Shown piece after piece: positions 24,574 through 29,835 of a stretch of DNA of 29,835 bases. The stretch is from RXIX01 sp003989075 (GTDB taxonomy: Bacteria > Pseudomonadota > Gammaproteobacteria > Competibacterales > Competibacteraceae). Made by a program: the position numbers and the translations under genes. The notes under the pieces were generated by a model. The model had not been told where the DNA came from. It worked only from the letters and a program-made list of their open reading frames with translations, and did no database searches. How positions within the stretch are numbered: the first letter of the stretch is position 1; each line of letters begins with the position of its first letter. The DNA lies in the NCBI GenBank assembly GCA_029780415.1, contig JAKOYN010000071.1:1-29835 (forward strand), read 5' to 3'.

Positions 24574-25097
24574 CAGCGCCGCCGCCCGCTGAATGCCGCG
24601 ATTCCGCCCAGACGATTGAGCGTCTGCCGGGTGTGACCGTGGCAAATCGCCACTGCCAGAGCATCGGCGGCATCGGCCTGCGGCGACTCGGGCAGGTTCA
24701 GCAATAGGGTAATCATGCGCTGTATCTGCAGCTTGTCCGCCGCGCCGCTGCCGGCCACGGCCTGCTTGATGGCGCGCGGCGCATACTCACTGACCGGCAA
24801 ACCCGCCATCACCACCGCGCACAGGGCCGCGCCGCGTGCCTGACCCAGCTTCAGCGCCGAATCCGGATTGCGGTGCATGAACACCTGCTCGGCGGCTACT
24901 TCCAGCGGCTGGTAGTCGCGAATCACCGCCGCTATGCGCTCGAAGATGGTTTTCAAGCGCTCCGGCAGGGGGTGTTCGCTGGCGGTGTGGATGCAGCCGC
25001 TGGCGACATGGCGGCTACGCGGCCCGTCCATATCGACGATCCCGTAACCGGTGATCCGCGAACCCGGATCAATACCCATCAGCCGGATGATGCTCAC
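24573..25097 (-). CDS. ruvC: Holliday junction resolvase RuvC
   Basis: RuvC cleaves Holliday junctions with two-metal catalysis. The 174-residue protein has the four acidic residues Asp10 (MGIDPGSRITGYG), Glu70 (VAAEQVF), Asp142 and Asp145 (ADAADALAVA), at E. coli-like spacing. The start is a GTG at 25097, 9 bp after yebC; an ATG at 25079 is possible but has no ribosome binding site. Confidence 0.97.
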   Translation of the reverse strand: MSIIRLMGIDPGSRITGYGIVDMDGPRSRHVASGCIHTASEHPLPERLKTIFERIAAVIRDYQPLEVAAEQVFMHRNPDSALKLGQARGAALCAVVMAGLPVSEYAPRAIKQAVAGSGAADKLQIQRMITLLLNLPESPQADAADALAVAICHGHTRQTLNRLGGIAAFSGRRR

Positions 25098-25106
25098 GCC
25101 CGCTGC

Positions 25107-25850
25107 TCAGAGTTGCGCCAGGATGGTATCGGGAATATCAGCGTTGGAATACACGTTCTGGGTGTCATCCAGATCTTCAAGCATCTCCAGCAGTTTGACC
25201 ATTTTCTGCGCGTCCTCCAGACCCAGCGTGGTGCTGGAATTGGCGCGCTGGGTGATCTCGGCTTCCTCCGGCTTCAACCCGGCGGCCAGCATGGCCTCGC
25301 GCACGGTCTGAAACAGCGCCGGCGCGGTCAGCACATCCACCGAACCATCGTCATTGCTGACCACATCATCGGCGCCGGCCTCCAGCGCCACTTCCATAAT
25401 CCGATCCTCGTCGCTGCCGGCCGGATAGCTGAGCACGCCCTGTTCGGTGAATTGAAAGGCAACCGAACCGCTGGTGCCCAGATTGCCGCCGCACTTGCCG
25501 AAGGCATGGCGCACCTCGGCCACCGTGCGATTGCGGTTATCGGTCATGGCATCGACCAACACCGCTACGCCGCCCGGCCCATAACCTTCGTAGCGAATCT
25601 CCTCGTACTCGACGCCGTCCAGCGTACCGGTGCCGCGCTTGATCGCCCGGTCAATGGTGTCACGGGGCATATTGGCCGCCAGCGCCTTGTCCATCACCAG
25701 CCGCAGGCGCGGATTGGCGCCGGGATCACCACCACTCATACGCGCCGCGACGGTGATCTCGCGGATCAGTCGGGTGAACAATTTGCCACGCTTGGCGTCC
25801 TGGGTGTTCTTGCGATGCTGAATGTTCGCCCACTTGCTATGTCCAGCCAT
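25107..25850 (-). CDS. yebC: YebC/TACO1-family protein
   Basis: YebC proteins bind DNA or the ribosome and act as regulators or as translation factors easing polyproline stalls. The 247-residue protein begins MAGHSKWANIQHRKNTQDAK and contains GGDPGANPRLRLVMDKA, both diagnostic. AGAGGC precedes the ATG. It heads the yebC-ruvC-ruvA-ruvB group, an order conserved in gammaproteobacteria. Confidence 0.96.
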   Translation of the reverse strand: MAGHSKWANIQHRKNTQDAKRGKLFTRLIREITVAARMSGGDPGANPRLRLVMDKALAANMPRDTIDRAIKRGTGTLDGVEYEEIRYEGYGPGGVAVLVDAMTDNRNRTVAEVRHAFGKCGGNLGTSGSVAFQFTEQGVLSYPAGSDEDRIMEVALEAGADDVVSNDDGSVDVLTAPALFQTVREAMLAAGLKPEEAEITQRANSSTTLGLEDAQKMVKLLEMLEDLDDTQNVYSNADIPDTILAQL

Positions 25851-25927
25851 AAAGCCTCTTGCCTACATCACGTTCGGTTATATGGAAATTGAGAAAACAG
25901 TCTACCATCGTTTATGCCGGCTGCGGT

Positions 25928-26572
25928 TCAGCGGTGCTGGGGCGGATGATGAAAGCGACCGGTGGCGAAGAAGGCGCAGGCCTGGGTTACGGTGGCGGGA
26001 TCAACCAGCATCTGCATATGCGATACCGGCAGGCAAATATGATCGCTCATGCCCGGCAACTGGGTTTCGACCACCGCGATCATGCCATCGGCCGGCGCCG
26101 GCATGCCCGGAAACAGCAGGCCCACGCCCAGATTCAAGGTACCGGCAATGGAGCCGAGTTGATGCGGCGTCGTCCAGGCCGGCGCATCGCCGAGCAGCCC
26201 GCCTTCCAGGCCACGCCCGACCAGGCAGCCCAGACCACTGCCCTGCATGATCTGCGCGGCATAGCTGCCCTGATGCGGCGTACCCAGGGTCACCACCCGG
26301 CCCGGCCGCTGCCGTGGATAACGTTGAAACAGATAGCGCACCACCAGCCCGCCCATGCTGTGCGCCAGGAAATGCACCACCGGCGCATCCAGGGTTTCCA
26401 GCAGGGCATGCAGCTCCTCGGCATTCTCCGCCGGCGTGCGGGTCATGGTCGGATAGGAAAAGTTCACAGTCTGGTAGCCGGCCTGCTCCAGCCAGTATTC
26501 CAGCAGGCGCATCCACAGGCCATGCACATAGAGTCCATGCACCAGCACTACCGTTTCCCGCTGGCCTGCCAT
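25928..26572 (-). CDS. Alpha/beta hydrolase, lipase/esterase-like
   Basis: The 214-residue protein has the oxyanion-hole motif VVLVHGLYVHG (about 8-18), the nucleophile elbow FLAHSMGGLV with its Ser, TLGTPHQGS, a likely acid in PADGMIAVVET and a catalytic His in LPVSHMQML. This is the pattern of short PGAP1/lipase-type hydrolases. No signal peptide is seen, so it is probably cytoplasmic. The substrate is unknown. GGGGGGTGA lies five bases before the ATG. It is 77 bp upstream of yebC on the same strand. Confidence 0.88.
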   Translation of the reverse strand: MAGQRETVVLVHGLYVHGLWMRLLEYWLEQAGYQTVNFSYPTMTRTPAENAEELHALLETLDAPVVHFLAHSMGGLVVRYLFQRYPRQRPGRVVTLGTPHQGSYAAQIMQGSGLGCLVGRGLEGGLLGDAPAWTTPHQLGSIAGTLNLGVGLLFPGMPAPADGMIAVVETQLPGMSDHICLPVSHMQMLVDPATVTQACAFFATGRFHHPPQHR

Positions 26573-26695
26573 TGTTCACCCCCCGCCCCTGCCGCTGAAA
26601 AAAGAGTTTTATTCTAACGAATTCCGGTCCAGCTCCGGACAGTGGCCGCGTAAAATAGTCGTCATTGACCTGCAATAGTGTCAAAATGAAACTAT

Positions 26696-26810
26696 CAGGA
26701 CTTTCGCTGACCTGACTTTTTCCGTCATACCCGCGAAAGCGGGTATCCATTCTTTTCAACGAGCGACTGGATTCCCGCATACGCGGGAATGACGAGAAGC
26801 GAAAGCCCCG
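26696..26810 (-). mobile_element. MITE-like element, copy 2 (short form, with target duplication)
   Basis: This 115-bp copy lies in the opposite orientation to copy 1, with CAGGACTTTCGCT at its left end and AGCGAAAGCCCCG at its right. It carries the same two hairpins (ATACCCGC/GCGGGTAT, then ATTCCCGC/GCGGGAAT). ACTAT occurs on both sides (26691-26695 and 26811-26815), consistent with a 5-bp target duplication. It lacks the 44-bp extension of copies 1 and 4. It lies 82 bp upstream of nadA, in its likely promoter or leader region. Confidence 0.8.
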
Positions 26811-26892
26811 ACTATATCAAACCGCTGATCCGGCCCCGCAACCCGCAAGCCCGGTCCTGGAAAGCAGCCGGTCCGGCCGCTGGAGAACCCGC

Positions 26893-27975
26893 ATGACTGC
26901 CGCTACTGCCGAACTGATTCGCAAGGATTACCGCCTGACACCGGCGCAGGTACCGCCTACCGTGGTTGAAGATCTTGATGCCGCCGAGAAGGCCGCGCTG
27001 GTCGCGCACATCAAGCGCCTGCTGGTTGAGCAGGACGCTACCCTGGTTGCGCACTACTACACCGCTGCTGAGCTGCAGGAGCTGGCCGAAGCAACCGGCG
27101 GCTATGTCTCGGATTCGCTGGACATGGCGCGCTTTGGTACGGAGTGCACGTCCAGCACGCTGGTGGTGGCCGGAGTGCGCTTCATGGGCGAAACCGCCAA
27201 GATTCTCAATCCGGAAAAGCGCGTGCTAATGCCGGATCTGCAGGCTGATTGTTCGCTGGACCTGGGCTGCCCGGTCGATGAGTTCACCGCCTTTTGCGAC
27301 CAGCATCCCGAGCGCAGCGTAGTGGTATACGCCAATACCAGCGCGGCGGTGAAGGCGCGTGCCGACTGGGTGGCGACTTCGGGGATTGCGCTGGAGCTGG
27401 TGCGGCATCTGGCGGCGCAGGGTGAAAAGCTGATCTGGGCGCCGGATCGGCATCTGGGCGCTTATGTGCAGCGTGAAACCGGTGCGGACATGCTGTTGTG
27501 GAATGGTGCCTGCGTGGTGCATGAAGCGTTCAAGGCTGATGGGCTGGAAAAGCTGCGCGCTGCGCATCCTGAAGCGATGGTGCTGGTGCATCCGGAATCG
27601 CCGCTGGATGTGATCGCCCAGGCGGATTTGGTGGGTTCGACAACGGCGCTGGTCAAGGCGGTGCGTGAATTGCCGGCTACGACCTTTATCGTTGCCACTG
27701 ACAATGGTCTGTTTCATAAGATGCAGCAATTGGCACCGGACAAGATTCTGTTGGAAGCGCCGATTGCCGGCAAGGGTGCGACCTGCGTCAGTTGCGCGCA
27801 CTGTCCGTGGATGGCGATGAATGGCTTGCGCAATCTGGCTCAGGTACTGGAAAGCGGCGCCAATGAGATCATGATTGATGAAGCGGTGCGTGAGCGTGCG
27901 GTGCGGCCCATCCGGCGCCTGCTGGATTTCGCCCGCCAGCGCCAGCAGGTGGTCTTGGGCAATAACGATGCCTGA
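26893..27975 (+). CDS. nadA: Quinolinate synthase A
   Basis: NadA condenses iminoaspartate with dihydroxyacetone phosphate to quinolinate in de novo NAD synthesis, using an oxygen-sensitive 4Fe-4S cluster. The 360-residue protein has cluster cysteines Cys120 (QADCSL), Cys207 (NGACVVHE) and Cys304 in CVSCAHC (298-304), at the E. coli spacing, plus LVAHYYTAAELQ and MPDLQADC. GGAG lies about eight bases before the ATG. nadB and nadC are not in the window. The gene is bracketed by two same-orientation copies of the mobile element. Confidence 0.97.
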   Translation: MTAATAELIRKDYRLTPAQVPPTVVEDLDAAEKAALVAHIKRLLVEQDATLVAHYYTAAELQELAEATGGYVSDSLDMARFGTECTSSTLVVAGVRFMGETAKILNPEKRVLMPDLQADCSLDLGCPVDEFTAFCDQHPERSVVVYANTSAAVKARADWVATSGIALELVRHLAAQGEKLIWAPDRHLGAYVQRETGADMLLWNGACVVHEAFKADGLEKLRAAHPEAMVLVHPESPLDVIAQADLVGSTTALVKAVRELPATTFIVATDNGLFHKMQQLAPDKILLEAPIAGKGATCVSCAHCPWMAMNGLRNLAQVLESGANEIMIDEAVRERAVRPIRRLLDFARQRQQVVLGNNDA

Positions 27976-28013
27976 TCGGGACGCGCTGCGCATCCCTTAG
28001 CTGTTTACTGATT

Positions 28014-28138
28014 CAGGACTTTCGCTTACCTGACTTTTTCCGTCATACCCGCGAAAGCGGGTATCCATTCTTTTCAACTCTTTTCAACAAGCGACTGGAT
28101 TCCCGCATACGCGGGAATGACGAAAAGCGAAAGTCCCG
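28014..28138 (-). mobile_element. MITE-like element, copy 3 (short form, internal duplication)
   Basis: This 125-bp copy has the same orientation as copy 2. Terminal repeats are CAGGACTTTCGCTT and AAGCGAAAGTCCCG. It has the two hairpins, but the central TTTTCAACTC is duplicated, explaining the extra 10 bp. No clear target duplication is seen (left GATT, right AATT). It lies between nadA and the repeat-protein gene. Confidence 0.75.
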
Positions 28139-28234
28139 AATTTTATAGTGCATGGTCCATATCCAGCTTACTGCATCCTATCAGCTCACGCATTCTGAAT
28201 GCTTGATATTGCTATTTAATATGGAGCAAACTTC

Positions 28235-28618
28235 ATGAAGATTAAACTTACTTGTTTACTTGCTTTCTCCCTGGCTTTTTTATCACACGTTTCATTTGCC
28301 GAGCAAAAATATAATCCACATACAGGCGCATGGGAAACAACCACGCCAGACGCTCAATTGCAGTACAACCCTCACTCAAATAGCTGGAAATACTCAGCGC
28401 CGAATTCATCGCCACAGTACAACCCTCACAATAATTCATGGGATATGGCGCCAAAGGGTTCCGTACAAAAATACAATCCTCATGAACGTACATGGGAAAC
28501 CACCCAGCCTGACGAAGAGCTTAAATACAATCCTCATACAAAATCCTGGAAATACGCTCCCAAAAAATCCAATCTGGAATACAATCCCCATAACAATCAG
28601 TGGGAATACCCGGATTAG
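28235..28618 (+). CDS. Exported protein of six YNPH...W repeats, function unknown
   Basis: The 127-residue protein has a signal peptide (residues 1-22, ending HVSFA before EQK) and then consists entirely of repeats of 18 residues, YNPHxxxW followed by 10 variable residues, starting at Tyr26, 44, 62, 80, 98 and 116; the last is cut at 12 residues. There are no Cys in the mature part and no membrane anchor, so it should be periplasmic or secreted. I do not recognise the family. GGAG lies eight bases before the ATG. The gene and its AT-rich leader are clearly lower in GC than the neighbours, suggesting transfer. It stands alone after nadA and a mobile element. Confidence 0.85.
   Translation: MKIKLTCLLAFSLAFLSHVSFAEQKYNPHTGAWETTTPDAQLQYNPHSNSWKYSAPNSSPQYNPHNNSWDMAPKGSVQKYNPHERTWETTQPDEELKYNPHTKSWKYAPKKSNLEYNPHNNQWEYPD
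28310..28615 (+). repeat. 54-bp periodic repeat array in the YNPH gene
   Basis: Six in-frame units of 54 bp (the last partial) encode the YNPHxxxW motif. Units 1 and 4 continue WETT, units 2 and 5 continue SWKY, and units 3 and 6 share NN before or beside W. The array therefore looks like a tandem duplication of a three-unit block. The DNA of the units has diverged more than in the tolA repeats, so the array is not recent. Confidence 0.8.
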
Positions 28619-29574
28619 AATGTGGAACGTCCTGTTCCGCATCAGCTAGTCTAACAGCGCCGCATGACGGATGCGGTGACAACAGCCGACCCGGAAGGCA
28701 TTCAATGCCGTGGATTTAGCATGCCGGATGGTGGGCTATTCGGCCAGGGTGCAGAGTTGGCGCGGGCTGGTGAGATCGATCCACAGCAGGCGGCGCCCTG
28801 CGTCGGATCGCGATCCCGGAGCCGGGTGGGTTCCGGTCCGGTCGAGAAGATCGCGGAGTTGGATTTCGGCCCGGTGCAAAATCGCGGGGTCACGCCCGTC
28901 ACCCGGAATGCCTCTAAAACCGCCGGAGAGCCGCCTCTACGCCACGCACGGGGTCACGCCGCTACCTGTGTATTCCCGAGGCCGCAAAGTCGCTTAAAAA
29001 CGCCCTCGAACGCCGCCGCGCGATCGACGCCCGTTAGGCCCCCGATCCCATACCCGTCACCCGCCGCCACCCGCTCCGCCCGACCCCCGCAAGCCACCGG
29101 CTACACTGGACGCACCATGTCAAAAACAGCACCAGTGAGTCCCGAACGCCCGGTGCGGCGGGCCATACGGCCATTGCGTTATTGCATATCGCTGCTGTGT
29201 GCCGTGGCCATACAAGTCTGATCCGTTCAGGGATATCACATCGACAAGGCTTGACGTGTTGCGCGTATGCCTGACGCGGCGCGGTAGACCCCTTTACGCA
29301 CCCTGCCTGGATCAATGCGGAACAGGGTCAGGATGCAGGATTCCGGGGTGCTGACAAAGGTGAATCAGGCGGAATTCATGCCGGGGACGGTGACAGCGCC
29401 GAAGGCTTAAGGCGCGGATCGTGTGGGCTTTTACATGATCGGCGCTGGAAAAAGCGCTGTATCAGGATGAGACAGGATAGGGCTGAGAGTGATGTCATTC
29501 AGGACACACTTTTCGGGTTTTTTTCTGAAAAAGGGGGATTGAAGTGTGACAGCGGAAGGCGGGAGAATTGTAAT
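28619..29574. other. Long stretch with no convincing gene, possibly decayed
   Basis: Frames on both strands are short, overlap each other, and have Arg/Pro/Ser-rich compositions typical of non-coding GC-rich DNA. A minus-strand frame without a start codon (about 28725-28930) reads in part like protein (AEIQLRDLLDRTG, RRLLWIDLTSPRQLCTLAE) and may be a gene remnant. A 34-codon plus-strand frame at 29117-29221 ends in a hydrophobic stretch but lacks a ribosome binding site. No family is recognised. Confidence 0.5.
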
Positions 29575-29793
29575 CAGGACTTTCGCTTGGTGTTTCAGCT
29601 CATTGATTTTCTAATATACGGGACTTTCGCTATTCGTCATTCCCGCGTATGCGGGAATCCAGCATCATTGAATCCGGCGGAGATCCCGGTCGCTCGTCAT
29701 TCCCGCGTATGCGGGAATCCAGTAGCGTGTTGAAAAGAATGGATACCCGCTTTCGCGGGTATGACGGAAAAAGTCAGGTCAGCGAAAGTCCTG
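29575..29793 (+). mobile_element. MITE-like element, copy 4 (long form, internal duplication)
   Basis: This copy has the orientation and the 44-bp extension of copy 1 (29575-29618 matches 216-259 almost perfectly), followed by a core at 29619-29793. The core ends AGCGAAAGTCCTG. The CGTCATTCCCGCGTATGCGG hairpin segment is present twice, at about 29635-29662 and 29695-29722, so the core is about 60 bp longer than in copy 1. No target duplication is visible. Confidence 0.75.
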
Positions 29794-29835
29794 TTTATGT
29801 TAGGCAATGGGGTATCAGTTGAAAACGAATTATGT

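Noticed and set aside
28664..29221. Plus-strand open frame of 185 codons
   Set aside because: No ribosome binding site, Arg/Pro/Ser-rich composition, no recognisable family, competing frames on both strands.

Overview
The window looks like chromosomal DNA from a GC-rich gammaproteobacterium (roughly 60% GC by eye). The gene orders ribF-ileS-lspA-ispH, ybgC-tolQ-tolR-tolA-tolB-pal-cpoB followed by tRNA-Lys, and yebC-ruvC-ruvA-ruvB are all typical of Gammaproteobacteria, and rpsT keeps the UUG start known from Escherichia coli. Genus cannot be named from sequence alone. Most genes are housekeeping genes. The accessory or unusual material sits at the two ends and in a few intergenic gaps.

Layout. 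1-800: a truncated fragment at the left edge, a small mobile element (216-374) and no convincing gene. 801-2390: an AAA-type ATPase with a possible decayed nuclease-like tail. 2547-8029 (minus): ribF, ileS, lspA, ispH, with a heptanucleotide repeat element between ileS and lspA. 8329-9141 (plus): a SAM-dependent methyltransferase ending in two strong terminators. 9301-10836 (minus): murJ, divergent from rpsT (11145-11411). 11459-14854 (minus): an isocitrate lyase/PEP mutase-family gene followed by a PAS-GGDEF-EAL cyclic-di-GMP protein. 15064-16011: two small unknown genes in opposite directions. 16245-22243 (minus): the complete Tol-Pal operon, with tRNA-Lys directly downstream. 22337-22690 (plus): a secreted EF-hand protein. 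22766-26572 (minus): ruvB, ruvA, ruvC, yebC and an alpha/beta hydrolase. 26893-27975 (plus): nadA, bracketed by two copies of the mobile element. 28235-28618 (plus): an exported repeat protein of unknown function. 28619-29574: apparently decayed, with no convincing gene. 29575-29793: a fourth copy of the element.

How the genes connect. The ribF-ispH group supplies flavin cofactors, isoleucyl-tRNA, lipoprotein processing and isoprenoid precursors. LspA would process the Pal lipoprotein encoded further right. TolQRA-TolB-Pal-CpoB form the envelope machine that constricts the outer membrane at division. MurJ flips lipid II. RuvABC resolve Holliday junctions.

The most unusual observations are: (i) an exported protein built from six 18-residue YNPH...W repeats that seems to have grown by duplication of a three-repeat block; (ii) a non-autonomous mobile element in four copies, in a short and a long form, two copies having visible target-site duplications; and (iii) a heptanucleotide element whose purine-rich array, AAAACAA spacer and pyrimidine-rich arm occur at two unrelated loci, with a possible remnant at a third.
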